Below, in pieces: positions 1 to 7,866 of a stretch of DNA of 64,000 nucleotides. Numbering within the stretch: the stretch's first letter is position 1; every line of letters starts with the position of its first letter. The stretch comes from Enterococcus asini ATCC 700915. GTDB taxonomy: Bacteria; Bacillota; Bacilli; Lactobacillales; Enterococcaceae. The notes under the pieces are model-generated. The model saw nothing but the letters and a program-made list of their open reading frames with translations, did no database searches and was not told the origin of the DNA. The position numbers were made by a program, and so were the translations under genes. The stretch is taken from contig NZ_ASVU01000001.1 of assembly GCF_000407365.1 (NCBI RefSeq), positions 1,769,501 to 1,833,500 of the forward strand, given 5' to 3'.

Positions 1-65
1 AATGGCAAAAATATTAATATACGCTTGTAGCACGGGGCAGTCTCCTATCTGTCTTTATGATTAAC

Positions 66-111
66 CAAAGTCAAAAAGAAAACCTCCTGTGACTTGCGGC
101 ATCACAGGAGG
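66..111 (-). terminator. Rho-independent terminator of yidC
   Basis: A 10-bp perfect stem (CCTCCTGTGA / TCACAGGAGG, 83-92 with 102-111) is followed on the minus strand by a T-rich run. It starts 9 bases past the yidC stop codon. Confidence 0.85.
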
Positions 112-119
112 TCAAAAAG

Positions 120-1070
120 TTATTTCTTACCGGTTTGTTTGCCGGCATTGCGACCAGCGCCATTGCCATTAGTGTTACGATTGCGATTTGCTGGTTTGTT
201 TGTCGGGGTCACATCTTTTGGCTCAACCGCTTTTTTCGGTGCAGTGACGACGACTTTTGGTGGGTTTTGTTTCATCTCCGCTTGGATTTGCGCTTTGATT
301 CGTGGTTTCATGATGACGTTGGTGATGTACGTTTGCAAGCAAGCAATCAGACCACCGACCACCCAGTACAAGGTAACACCTGCAGGGGCGTTAATGGAGA
401 ACATCACGATCATCAAAGGAGAAGCAAAGGACATCATGCGCATTTGTTTCTTTTGCTCTTCCGGCACACCAATCATGCTGATGATACTTTGCAAGGCGTA
501 CAAAACACCGGAAATAATCACGAAGATCATGTTTGGATGACCTAGGTCGATGCCAAAGAAAGTCGCGTTTTGTAAGAGTGGCGAGTAACGAGCCGTGGTG
601 TACAGGGCCGAGAAAATCGGCATTTGAATCAGGAGTGGGAGACAACCCATGCCCCCAAACATGCTAACGCCATTTTCTTTGTAGACCGCGTTCATTTCTT
701 GTTGTGCTGCCATTTGTTCTTCTTGGGTAGTCGCCGCTTTTAATTTGGCTTGAACCGCATCTAGCTGAGGTTTGATGTACTGCATCTTTTCTGATTGGGT
801 CAAACTTTGTCGGGATTGGTGAATCCCCAAAGGCAAGATGATGAAGCGTACGATCAAAGTGACTAAGATAATCGCCCAACCGTACTGATTGACACCACCG
901 ACCAAATCCGCCAGCATTCCCAATAAACTATTTAAGGGTGCGACTAAGATTTTGTACATAAAACTCCCGGTATCCGGGGTGCCATCGGATTTCATCTTGA
1001 CACAGCCGGACAAAAAGAGCAATAACATCAGCATACCGGAACCCAGCAGCCAATTCTTGATTTTTTTCAT
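120..1070 (-). CDS. yidC: Membrane protein insertase YidC/OxaA family
   Basis: This 316-residue protein inserts and folds proteins in the cytoplasmic membrane, alone or with SecYEG. It begins with a lipoprotein signal sequence ending in the lipobox LSGC at about residues 20-23, as in Gram-positive YidC homologues. Several membrane segments of the 60KD_IMP domain follow at about residues 60-260, including the stretch VSMFGGMGCLPLLIQMPIF. The C-terminal tail from about residue 265 is basic and rich in Asn, Lys and Arg, as expected for a ribosome-contacting tail. A GGAAG ribosome site precedes the ATG. The acylphosphatase gene lies upstream on the same strand, a neighbour pair common in lactobacilli and enterococci. 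Whether this is YidC1 or YidC2 cannot be decided here. Confidence 0.95.
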   Translation of the reverse strand: MKKIKNWLLGSGMLMLLLFLSGCVKMKSDGTPDTGSFMYKILVAPLNSLLGMLADLVGGVNQYGWAIILVTLIVRFIILPLGIHQSRQSLTQSEKMQYIKPQLDAVQAKLKAATTQEEQMAAQQEMNAVYKENGVSMFGGMGCLPLLIQMPIFSALYTTARYSPLLQNATFFGIDLGHPNMIFVIISGVLYALQSIISMIGVPEEQKKQMRMMSFASPLMIVMFSINAPAGVTLYWVVGGLIACLQTYITNVIMKPRIKAQIQAEMKQNPPKVVVTAPKKAVEPKDVTPTNKPANRNRNTNGNGAGRNAGKQTGKK

Positions 1071-1116
1071 GGATTTCTTCCTTTGCTTAAGTAAATTTTA
1101 CACAAGAACAATCATA

Positions 1117-1145
1117 CTAAAAAAGCCCCGAGATTTCAACGGCTT
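1117..1145 (-). terminator. Weak terminator-like hairpin after acyP
   Basis: On the minus strand AAGCC pairs with GGCTT (1123-1127 with 1141-1145) and a run of six T follows. The stem is short and the loop large, so termination may be partial and transcription may continue into yidC. Confidence 0.4.
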
Positions 1146-1187
1146 CACGAAAAAGTCAAAAACTGGGTAGTGGGTTTCTGGCTAGGA

Positions 1188-1463
1188 TTAGCGGTAGGTG
1201 ACTTGGAAACGGGTGGCGGAAAAGGCGGGAATTTCTTCAATGGACAAGCTGGTCACTTTGCCTTGAGGAGAGGGGGACTTGCGAATTTCCGCGATAAAAT
1301 CTGCCATTATTTTCTCAGGTCCTTGGGCTTCAATGGTTACGGAGCCGTCTGCTTCATTCCAAACCCGACCTAAAACGCCTAAGCGATCGGCCACCATCTT
1401 GGTCAAGTAACGAAAACCGACCCCTTGCACGCGACCTTTTACAGTCAAGCGGACACTTCTCAT
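1188..1463 (-). CDS. acyP: Acylphosphatase
   Basis: This 91-residue protein hydrolyses acyl phosphates such as carbamoyl phosphate and 1,3-bisphosphoglycerate. It matches the full family length. The signature GRVQGVGFR at about residues 10-18 carries the phosphate-binding Arg, and the catalytic Asn lies in GRVWNEADG at about residues 32-40. An AAAAGGAGG ribosome site precedes the ATG. It is transcribed away from the rRNA methyltransferase gene and towards yidC. Confidence 0.95.
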   Translation of the reverse strand: MRSVRLTVKGRVQGVGFRYLTKMVADRLGVLGRVWNEADGSVTIEAQGPEKIMADFIAEIRKSPSPQGKVTSLSIEEIPAFSATRFQVTYR

Positions 1464-1546
1464 GGGAAAAACCTCCTTTTTAATGGTGTGATTTCTTTCA
1501 TGATACCGTTTTTTTTACTTTCCAACAAGAGTGCTCCCTTGTTCTG

Positions 1547-1555
1547 TGCTATAAT
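1547..1555 (+). promoter_or_regulatory. Extended -10 promoter of the rRNA methyltransferase gene
   Basis: TGCTATAAT is a perfect extended -10 (TGn plus TATAAT), 31 bases before the ATG at 1587. No good -35 is visible at 17 bp, which is usual for the extended class. Confidence 0.6.
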
Positions 1556-1586
1556 TTGGCAGAAGTCTGAAGACAGGAGAATCGCC

Positions 1587-2348
1587 ATGAAAGAAATACA
1601 AGGGGTGAAAAACCCATTGATCAAAGAACTACGGAAATTGCAACAAAAGAAATACCGGGAAAAAGAAGGCCGCTACTTAATGGAAGGCTTTCACTTGGTG
1701 GAAGAAGCACTAAGGGCCAAGGCTCCGGTTGAATTGCTTTTAGTAACACATAAGGGCTTAGCTGAGTGGGGCGAGTGGCTAGACCAGCAGTCCGTCACCC
1801 GGTATTTAGTCAGTGATGAGGTGATGAAGAGCCTTTCAGATTTACCTACCCCTCCTGGAATCATGGGAATCTTGACCAAAACAGAAGCGGGGAAAGTGGA
1901 CTTTACAGGGCGTTGGTTGCTTTTAGACCGGGTGCAAGATCCCGGCAATGTGGGAACCATGGTACGCACGGCGGATGCGGCAGGCTTTGATGGCGTCGTC
2001 TTAGGTCATGGCTGTGCAGATTTGTACAGCACGAAGGTCTTGCGTAGCACCCAAGGAAGTCAGTTTCATCTTCCTGTGGTGCAGCGAGCCTTGCCAGAAG
2101 TCATTGAAGCTTTCCGCAGCCAAAAAATCCCGGTATACGGTACCGAGTTAAACGAAGCGGCCAAAGGGTTTCAAGAGGTAGCCCCAACGGCTAATGTGGC
2201 ATTGGTCATGGGCAACGAAGGCCAAGGGGTCGCCTCAGAAATCCTAGCTTTAACGGATCAAAACCTGTATATTCCCATTTACGGCCAAGCGGAATCTTTA
2301 AACGTAGGCGTGGCCGCGGGCATCTTGATGTATCACTTTCGTAGCTAA
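1587..2348 (+). CDS. TrmH/SpoU-family RNA 2'-O-methyltransferase
   Basis: This 253-residue protein is a SPOUT-class RNA methyltransferase, most like the TrmH-type enzymes that methylate a ribose in 23S rRNA. The N-terminal substrate-binding domain (about residues 1-90) has the basic stretch KNPLIKELRKLQQKKYR. The catalytic SpoU domain has LLLDRVQDPGNVGTMVRTAD (motif 1), LVMGNEGQGV (motif 2) and YIPIYGQAESLNVGVAAGI (motif 3, cofactor knot). The ATG at 1587 is preferred over longer in-frame starts because ACAGGAGA lies just upstream and the family begins close to here. The gene diverges from acyP. The target nucleotide cannot be read from the sequence. Confidence 0.92.
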   Translation: MKEIQGVKNPLIKELRKLQQKKYREKEGRYLMEGFHLVEEALRAKAPVELLLVTHKGLAEWGEWLDQQSVTRYLVSDEVMKSLSDLPTPPGIMGILTKTEAGKVDFTGRWLLLDRVQDPGNVGTMVRTADAAGFDGVVLGHGCADLYSTKVLRSTQGSQFHLPVVQRALPEVIEAFRSQKIPVYGTELNEAAKGFQEVAPTANVALVMGNEGQGVASEILALTDQNLYIPIYGQAESLNVGVAAGILMYHFRS

Positions 2349-2462
2349 GTTTTAAAGTTATTGTTAAATCCTGCGCAAGCGTTGTCTTTTCCTGGAAGAC
2401 AGGTGCTATACTGTATCCAGTTACAGGAGAACATTCAACCTAAAAAGGTGGCTTATAAGTAT

Positions 2463-2966
2463 ATGACCGAAAAATGGGAAAAGGATCCGGAGTATTTAAG
2501 CTATGTTGAAGATTTATTAGCAACGGAAGCTGTTCAAAAATTAGCCAATTACACACAACACGTAAATTCTACCCGCTTGGAGCATTCTCTAAGCGTATCC
2601 TATTATAGTTACAAATTAGCAAAAAAATGGGGTTGCAATGCCCGGGCAACAGCCCGCGCTGGCCTTTTGCACGATTTGTTTTACTATGATTGGCGCACGA
2701 CGAAGTTTGACGAAGGTAGCCATGCCTACATGCATCCCCGGATTGCTGTGAAGAATGCCGAAAAGATTACCGAGCTTTCTGATTTGGAACGGGACATCAT
2801 TTTGAAGCACATGTGGGGGGCAACAATCAACCCACCAAAGTACAAGGAAAGTTACATCGTTACCATGGTGGACAAGTACTGTGCGATTAAAGAAGCCTCA
2901 GAGCCATTCTCTGCTTCTGTACGAAACAAATGGCACCACTGGTTTTCTAAGAAACAATCCGTCTAA
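2463..2966 (+). CDS. HD-domain phosphohydrolase
   Basis: This 167-residue HD-superfamily metal-dependent phosphohydrolase has its metal ligands in RLEHSLSVSYYSY (His) and AGLLHDLFYYDW (the HD pair) and a further His in ILKHMWG. Similar short HD proteins act on nucleotides or second messengers, but the substrate here is unknown. The ATG at 2463 follows AAAAGGTGG. A longer in-frame start at 2361 would add 34 residues unlike the family. An extended -10 (TGCTATACT) lies about 50 bases upstream, so the gene is probably transcribed alone and ends at the terminator at 2975. Confidence 0.8.
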   Translation: MTEKWEKDPEYLSYVEDLLATEAVQKLANYTQHVNSTRLEHSLSVSYYSYKLAKKWGCNARATARAGLLHDLFYYDWRTTKFDEGSHAYMHPRIAVKNAEKITELSDLERDIILKHMWGATINPPKYKESYIVTMVDKYCAIKEASEPFSASVRNKWHHWFSKKQSV

Positions 2967-2974
2967 TAATTAAA

Positions 2975-3007
2975 AAACGCCTGGAACGATTTCGTTTCAG
3001 GCGTTTT
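2975..3007. terminator. Bidirectional Rho-independent terminator
   Basis: The stem AACGCCTG / CAGGCGTT has A and T runs on both sides. It serves the HD gene from the left and the YdcF-type gene from the right. Confidence 0.88.
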
Positions 3008-3011
3008 TCGT

Positions 3012-4214
3012 TTAATTGAAGAACATGATAATCGAACTTAACACACTAACGGCCATAATCAGTGTAACCACGACTAAGTGGCGTCTTTTGTGTAGCATTA
3101 AGATGGCGATGTATTCCCGTAAAAAGGCATTAGGGAGGTAATAAAAAGCGGTCTTAGCGCCTAGACCATCCGCCTTTAGCCCCGCTTCTCGGGCGTACAT
3201 CCCCGCCCGAAAAATATGGTAATTATTCGATGTGAAAATGGCTTGATAGCCTTCAGGACTGCGCTGTTCCATAATGGCTTTTGAAAAGCGCATATTTTCC
3301 AAGGTATTGGTGGATTTGTCTTCCAGTAAGATGTCTCCTTCTGGAACGCCTTGACTTAAGGCATAATTTTTCATGGCTTGAGCTTCACTGATTTTTTCAT
3401 CTGACCCTTGGCCTCCAGACATGAGCAGTTTGGCTTCTTTTTTAGTTTTTGCCAACTGTCGCCGGTAAAAACTAATGGCTGTATCAATTCTACGAGCCAG
3501 TAGTGGGGTTACGCGTTCTCCATCGATTAAGCCTGCTCCTAAAGCGATGATGTAGTCTTGCCGGTAACGAGGATGGTTGAATTGATACAGAACCGATACC
3601 GTTAAGAAGTTTAAAAAGGCCACGGCAAAGTAGAGCATGATGAGCGGCAGTCCAGAAAATAAGCTTGTAACCCAAGTGGGCAAGTTTTGGGCGATAAAGA
3701 GATCGTAAATTAAAACTACGGTCAAGAAAATGGCCAACAGTAAGGTCAAAAGATTCGGCAGGGAGCGGCGTTCTTTCTTTAGGACAACGGCGGCATTCCA
3801 ATATAGGAAAATCATTAAGCTGAAGATGCCGAAGAATCCAAAGAGCAAAAATAGCGCCAGGGCGCCAATCAACAAACCAAATGCAATCGGGTCGCTAGTA
3901 ACCGAAACGTTGTAAACTAAGTAAGTTCCAAAAACCACGACAAAACTGTTGAATAAAAATCCGTTAACCAGGCGTGTCTTGTCTCTGAAGTACATCCATA
4001 AAACAAAAGTCAGATAGCCTAAAGGGATGAGGATAAAGCAGGAGCCGTGCATAATTTCCAAAATCAGCAAATACACGGAAAGACTGATTAGCGCCCAAAT
4101 CATGCTGAAAAAGAAACGGTCTGGATCATCTTGACCCTTGCGCCACTTTAGCACTAGTATCAGGCCGATAAAAAAAAGAAGGATAAAAAGAATAGCAGGT
4201 ATGAAATTGGTCAT
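3012..4214 (-). CDS. YdcF/ElyC-family membrane protein with DUF218 domain
   Basis: This 400-residue polytopic membrane protein has about eight hydrophobic segments in residues 1-230. A DUF218 domain follows at about 235-370, recognised by ALGAGLIDGERVTPLLARR, LLMSGGQGSDE, EAQAMKNYA and the TNTLENMRFS motif. DUF218 proteins such as SanA and ElyC are linked to envelope integrity and sugar-lipid metabolism, but the reaction is unknown. The ATG at 4214 has AAAGGAG at the right distance. A longer in-frame start at 4364 gives an unlikely extra 50 residues and would run up to the divergent neighbour. C-terminal hydrophobic residues suggest a final membrane helix. Confidence 0.82.
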   Translation of the reverse strand: MTNFIPAILFILLFFIGLILVLKWRKGQDDPDRFFFSMIWALISLSVYLLILEIMHGSCFILIPLGYLTFVLWMYFRDKTRLVNGFLFNSFVVVFGTYLVYNVSVTSDPIAFGLLIGALALFLLFGFFGIFSLMIFLYWNAAVVLKKERRSLPNLLTLLLAIFLTVVLIYDLFIAQNLPTWVTSLFSGLPLIMLYFAVAFLNFLTVSVLYQFNHPRYRQDYIIALGAGLIDGERVTPLLARRIDTAISFYRRQLAKTKKEAKLLMSGGQGSDEKISEAQAMKNYALSQGVPEGDILLEDKSTNTLENMRFSKAIMEQRSPEGYQAIFTSNNYHIFRAGMYAREAGLKADGLGAKTAFYYLPNAFLREYIAILMLHKRRHLVVVTLIMAVSVLSSIIMFFN

Positions 4215-4362
4215 GAAAAAAACTCCTTTGGCAGGATTGTGTAAGAATCTGTTCCTAGTATAACAAACTTCTGGCTTTTGCTCACTGGAAAAACGGCTCT
4301 CGGTGTCTGATTTGCATTTTTTCGGGTACAATAGAAGAAAATGTAAGAAAAGGTGAGATGAC

Positions 4363-4848
4363 ATGGAGTTTGATGAGGTTAAAAGAGTTCATTACCCAGC
4401 ATTTACCGTAATCGGCAAATTGGGGGAAGGATTAGCGGAAGACGGGCCTTCTTGGGTGCCGCCTTTGTGGCAGTTAGCCAATGAGCATTTTGAAGAACTG
4501 GCCAGTGTAGTTAAGGAAGATGGCGTACCGACGTTTCATCTTTGGGGCTTAATGAGTGATCAATCCAGTTGGTTGGCTCCTTGGCAAGAAGTCGGGCGAT
4601 ACTTAGCCGGGCTGGAAGTCCCTGGAGATACGCCAACGCCAGAAGGCTGGATTCGCTGGGAAATGCCATCTATGGAATACTTAACCGTCAAAACTGACGT
4701 TGACAAACTAGGAGAGACCATGGAGTTGATGTTTACCAAAGTATTGCCGGAAAATAATCTGGAACTAGTAGCGGCAGTGCAAGAGTACTACGAAGCAGAC
4801 TTCGGCCCCGGAGAAGTCGTGTTATACTTTCCTATTGCTAAAGAGTAA
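4363..4848 (+). CDS. GyrI-like / effector-binding domain protein
   Basis: This 161-residue single-domain protein resembles the GyrI-like small-molecule-binding fold: an N-terminal strand VKRVHYPAFTVIGKLGEG, a central WGLMSD segment and a C-terminal pattern EYYEADFGPGEVVLYFPIAK. Free-standing members bind hydrophobic or cationic compounds, and some act as hydrolases or antitoxins. There is no DNA-binding domain, so it is not a complete AraC or MerR regulator. An AGGTGAG ribosome site fits the ATG. It is divergent from the YdcF-type gene and ends at a strong terminator. The ligand is unknown. Confidence 0.75.
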   Translation: MEFDEVKRVHYPAFTVIGKLGEGLAEDGPSWVPPLWQLANEHFEELASVVKEDGVPTFHLWGLMSDQSSWLAPWQEVGRYLAGLEVPGDTPTPEGWIRWEMPSMEYLTVKTDVDKLGETMELMFTKVLPENNLELVAAVQEYYEADFGPGEVVLYFPIAKE

Positions 4849-4852
4849 AAAA

Positions 4853-4884
4853 AGGTTCTGCGCAGGAAGCGCAGAACCTTTTTG
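4853..4884. terminator. Bidirectional Rho-independent terminator
   Basis: An 11-bp perfect stem (AGGTTCTGCGC / GCGCAGAACCT) is flanked by A7 and T5. It separates the GyrI-like gene from the convergent carboxypeptidase gene. Confidence 0.9.
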
Positions 4885-4886
4885 GT

Positions 4887-6203
4887 TTATGAGAATAATC
4901 CTTGGAAAAAGTTTTTGATACTACGGCCGGCGATGACGAAGAAGTTGGCTTTTTCCACGCTAGCAGTAGTTTCGATAGCACTGGTAGAAGCGGTATTGTC
5001 GCTTTCTTCCAAGTAGCCTAAGTCATCTTCAGTCAAAGCTACAGTGGCGGTACCGACTTCGGTGTTCTTTTCCACCGGTGCGGTTAATTCTTTGTCCTTG
5101 GCGTTTTTATTTAATTCAGGGGTAATGGTGACCTTGCTCTTATCCATGTCGCTGCGAACCCACAGTTTTACGGGATCTTTTAACGCAACTTTAACAGTGA
5201 GCTCTTTGCCGTCTTTAACTGCCAAGGTCTTCAAGTCAGGAATCTGACTATCGGCTGCGACGACTTCTTCTTGTTTCCAGTTGTCGAATGTATAGTCCAT
5301 CAATTTGCTAGTTTCCACGAAGCGAGCACTAGGGTCTTCTGCATGATTTGTAGCATTTAAAACTACGGTGATGATTCGTTGCCCGTCTTTTACCATGGTA
5401 CCTACAAAACAAGCACCAGCTAAATCCGTCGTCCCTGTCTTCAAGCCATCCACGCCTTCTTTGTAATTCAAGAAGCCAGGCAGCATCCAGTTCCAGTTGA
5501 CCATTTCCACTTCTGAAGTGGTACCAGCGGCGAACGTTTCGGTAGGAGTGCTACTGATTTCTAAAATATCAGGGAAGTCTTTGATCAAATGACGAGCCAC
5601 GATGGCTACATCTTTGGCAGACATCAAGTTTTCATCATCTTTAGCAGTTCCAGGATAGATGTTGTCTCCTAGGTAGGAGTTATTCAAACCAGAAGAGTTT
5701 ACCAAAGTGGCATCGGTAATGCCCCATTTTTTGACTTGTTCCCGCATCATGTCCACGAATTTCGGTTCGCTACCGGCAACTTTTTCCCCGAGAGCCATAA
5801 TCGCTGCATTCCCAGAAGCAATCAAACTCGCGTGGAAGAGTTCTTTGACCGTGTAATCTTCGCCTACGTTTAAGGCCACGTTGGAAAGGTCAGGGGTCAC
5901 AGAGAGGTCGGCGGCGGCTTGGGAAATCGTTACGGGATCATCCCAGGAAAGTTCGCCGTTTTTAATTTTTTCTTCTACAATATATAATCCGATGATCTTC
6001 GTCACCGAAGCGATGCCCATGGGAGTGTCGGCGTCTTGTTCATAAAAAATCTTTCCGGTTTCGAAATCAACGGAAAGAGCAGCTTTACTGGCTACCTTGA
6101 AATCCGTTTCGGCAGCGTGTACCTCTTGCATTGGTAAGAGAGCGCCGATGGTCATTGCCAAGGCCAGTAGAGTAGTAATCAAAAAACGAAATCTTTTTGT
6201 CAT
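4887..6203 (-). CDS. dacA: D-alanyl-D-alanine carboxypeptidase (low-molecular-mass PBP, DacA type)
   Basis: This 438-residue enzyme trims the terminal D-Ala from peptidoglycan stem pentapeptides outside the membrane. A Sec signal peptide covers residues 1-30. The three penicillin-binding motifs are present: SVTK at about 66-69 (nucleophile Ser), SGN in ASGNAAIMALG at about 130, and KTG in VDGLKTGTTD. A beta-rich PBP5-type domain follows at about 305-390. The C-terminal amphipathic stretch FFVIAGRSIKNFFQGLF fits a membrane anchor. AAAGGAGC precedes the ATG. It is monocistronic between two terminators. Confidence 0.93.
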   Translation of the reverse strand: MTKRFRFLITTLLALAMTIGALLPMQEVHAAETDFKVASKAALSVDFETGKIFYEQDADTPMGIASVTKIIGLYIVEEKIKNGELSWDDPVTISQAAADLSVTPDLSNVALNVGEDYTVKELFHASLIASGNAAIMALGEKVAGSEPKFVDMMREQVKKWGITDATLVNSSGLNNSYLGDNIYPGTAKDDENLMSAKDVAIVARHLIKDFPDILEISSTPTETFAAGTTSEVEMVNWNWMLPGFLNYKEGVDGLKTGTTDLAGACFVGTMVKDGQRIITVVLNATNHAEDPSARFVETSKLMDYTFDNWKQEEVVAADSQIPDLKTLAVKDGKELTVKVALKDPVKLWVRSDMDKSKVTITPELNKNAKDKELTAPVEKNTEVGTATVALTEDDLGYLEESDNTASTSAIETTASVEKANFFVIAGRSIKNFFQGLFS

Positions 6204-6300
6204 AATGAAGCTCCTTTAATAGTATCGACATGTAGTGCATTCAACAACAAATTTTAGCAAAGTTCAAAGGCACATTCAATCATTTCTCCGGGACTTTAAA

Positions 6301-6333
6301 AATAAAAAAACTACCGCAGAAAATTGCGGTAGT
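6301..6333 (-). terminator. Rho-independent terminator of the small membrane-protein gene
   Basis: On the minus strand ACTACCGCA pairs with TGCGGTAGT (6325-6333 with 6310-6318) and a seven-T run follows. It lies between the 48-residue gene and dacA and so isolates the small gene as its own unit. Confidence 0.82.
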
Positions 6334-6366
6334 CAGATTCGACATAAACGATTCAAAAAAAGTAAA

Positions 6367-6513
6367 TTAACGGCGGTGTTCGTCGCGGATTCGTACGGGA
6401 ACTTTCTCCATTTGGCTTTCACTGTTTACGTATTGGAAAACCGCATAAGTGGAAATCCCTAAAACAAGCAAGAGTCCAATCAGGGAGAACAACGTGATAA
6501 ATGTCATAAACAT
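6367..6513 (-). CDS. Small membrane protein, 48 residues, unknown function
   Basis: The frame begins MFMTFITLFSLIGLLLVLG and ends VPVRIRDEHRR. It has one transmembrane helix at about residues 4-28 and then a charged tail. An AAAAGGAGG ribosome site lies 6 bases before the ATG, and a strong terminator follows 34 bases after the stop. These two signals on a short open frame are good evidence that it is translated. I do not recognise the family. Its neighbours (dacA and a DUF4828 gene) suggest only an envelope location. Confidence 0.72.
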   Translation of the reverse strand: MFMTFITLFSLIGLLLVLGISTYAVFQYVNSESQMEKVPVRIRDEHRR

Positions 6514-6630
6514 CGAAAAAACCTCCTTTTACCAGCAAATGACTGGCGACTGATTTTGACTAAGTGACGAAATACAACTCTACAAAACTATTGTAGCAGT
6601 TATGGACAAAAGAAACGAACAAAAGGTATT

Positions 6631-6987
6631 TTATTCTTCTGCCGAATTCAAAGGATAGCTAGTACCCTCGGTTTCATCATAGAAGGTGAGCTGCTCGCCT
6701 TTGTATTCAAAAATAATGGAGTACCCGAGACGATCCAAGAAAACCAGTCGTTGGGGACTTAATTCCACAATGGAAACCGGTTCTTGGCGATCTTGAAAGA
6801 GCAATTTGTACTCCGGGGTTACTGTAATCATTACCGGTCGTTGATGGGGCTTTTTTTGATAGGCCCATTGACCAACGTATTGTTTGTAGTAATCTTTCAC
6901 CGCTGGCTGCCGGCGTTTCAAAACGATTGAACCGATGGCACCGGTGAGTAAAGACAGTCCTAAGAAAATTGGCACTCTTTTTTTCAT
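6631..6987 (-). CDS. DUF4828-like small membrane-anchored protein
   Basis: This 118-residue protein has an N-terminal hydrophobic helix (KKRVPIFLGLSLLTGAIGSI) and then a small beta-rich domain, about residues 35-115, with YVGQWAY and VVFLD-like strands. It resembles the DUF4828 family of lactic acid bacteria, whose role is unknown. The ATG at 6987 follows AGGTGA. An alternative GTG at 6996 has AAGGAG at 5 bases and would add three residues, so the start is not certain. It is divergent from sfsA. Confidence 0.7.
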   Translation of the reverse strand: MKKRVPIFLGLSLLTGAIGSIVLKRRQPAVKDYYKQYVGQWAYQKKPHQRPVMITVTPEYKLLFQDRQEPVSIVELSPQRLVFLDRLGYSIIFEYKGEQLTFYDETEGTSYPLNSAEE

Positions 6988-7113
6988 GATCGTCACCTCA
7001 ACTCCTTACTTGCTAATCAGTATAGCATGAGGCAGTGGGGACTTCCTCGGTCTTAGGGTTGATTTTAAAAGTTTTTTACGGGATGATAGGGCTATGAGGA
7101 AAAAGGTGAGCAA

Positions 7114-7842
7114 ATGAAGTATCAAAATTGTGTGTTGGCGCGTTTTGTCAATCGGGACAATCGGTTTGTGGCCCGGGCTCGGCTAGCAGATGGCAAAGAA
7201 GTCGTCGTTCATGTGAAGAATACCGGTCGCGGAAAAGAAGTATTGCTACCGGATGCTTGGGTCAGCTTAAATTACTGTCCCAGCCCAAAGCGTAAGACGG
7301 ATTATGATTTAGTAGCCGTGAAAAAGGGCAATCAGTGGATCAATCTTGATTCACAGCTACCCAATCACTTGGCTTATGAAGGTTTAAAGTCAGGCAAAAT
7401 TGCGCTACCGGGAATTAAAGGGAGTTTGACGCTTTTAAAGCCAGAAGTCAAATACGAAACGTCTCGTTTTGATCTGTATTATGAAACGGATCAAGAAGAA
7501 AAAGGCTTTGTGGAAGTGAAAGGTCTGACCTTGGAAAACTTAGGCATTGGCGCGTTTCCCGATGCACCTACATTACGAGGGCAAAAACACGTTTTAGAAT
7601 TAACGGACAGCCAAAAAGCCGGCTTTAAAAGCTATGTCTTGTTTATCGTGCAATTTGAGCATTTGCAACTAGCCACGATTCACAGTGAGATGCAGCCAAG
7701 TTTGCGAGATGCCCTTGACGCAGCTCAAAAAAGTGGGGTGCAGGTCTTAGCATATAATTGTCAAGTGACCCCGGAATGTGTCACCGTAAAAGAAGCAATA
7801 CCTTTTGATTTGGATTATCCTTTTGTAGATCCTAATCAATAA
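7114..7842 (+). CDS. sfsA: SfsA family DNA/RNA nuclease-fold protein
   Basis: This 242-residue protein has the SfsA layout: an N-terminal OB-like part (about 1-85, ARLADGKEVVVHVKNTGR) and a restriction-endonuclease-like domain with FVEVKGLTL, the usual acidic-Lys active-site pattern, and TPEC near the C-terminus. In E. coli SfsA was named for stimulating maltose fermentation, and its true activity is debated. An AAAAAGGTGAG site precedes the ATG. The oxidoreductase gene follows after 24 bases and is probably co-transcribed. Confidence 0.9.
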   Translation: MKYQNCVLARFVNRDNRFVARARLADGKEVVVHVKNTGRGKEVLLPDAWVSLNYCPSPKRKTDYDLVAVKKGNQWINLDSQLPNHLAYEGLKSGKIALPGIKGSLTLLKPEVKYETSRFDLYYETDQEEKGFVEVKGLTLENLGIGAFPDAPTLRGQKHVLELTDSQKAGFKSYVLFIVQFEHLQLATIHSEMQPSLRDALDAAQKSGVQVLAYNCQVTPECVTVKEAIPFDLDYPFVDPNQ

Positions 7843-7866
7843 AAATAAAAAAAGGAAGTGACCAAA

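Noticed and set aside
94-545. Long open frames on the plus strand opposite yidC
   Set aside because: They are antisense to a well-conserved gene and have no ribosome site. The peptides are Phe- and Arg-rich translations without family character.
6235-6462. 75-codon plus-strand frame after dacA
   Set aside because: It runs through the minus-strand terminator and antisense to the 48-residue membrane-protein gene, with no ribosome site.
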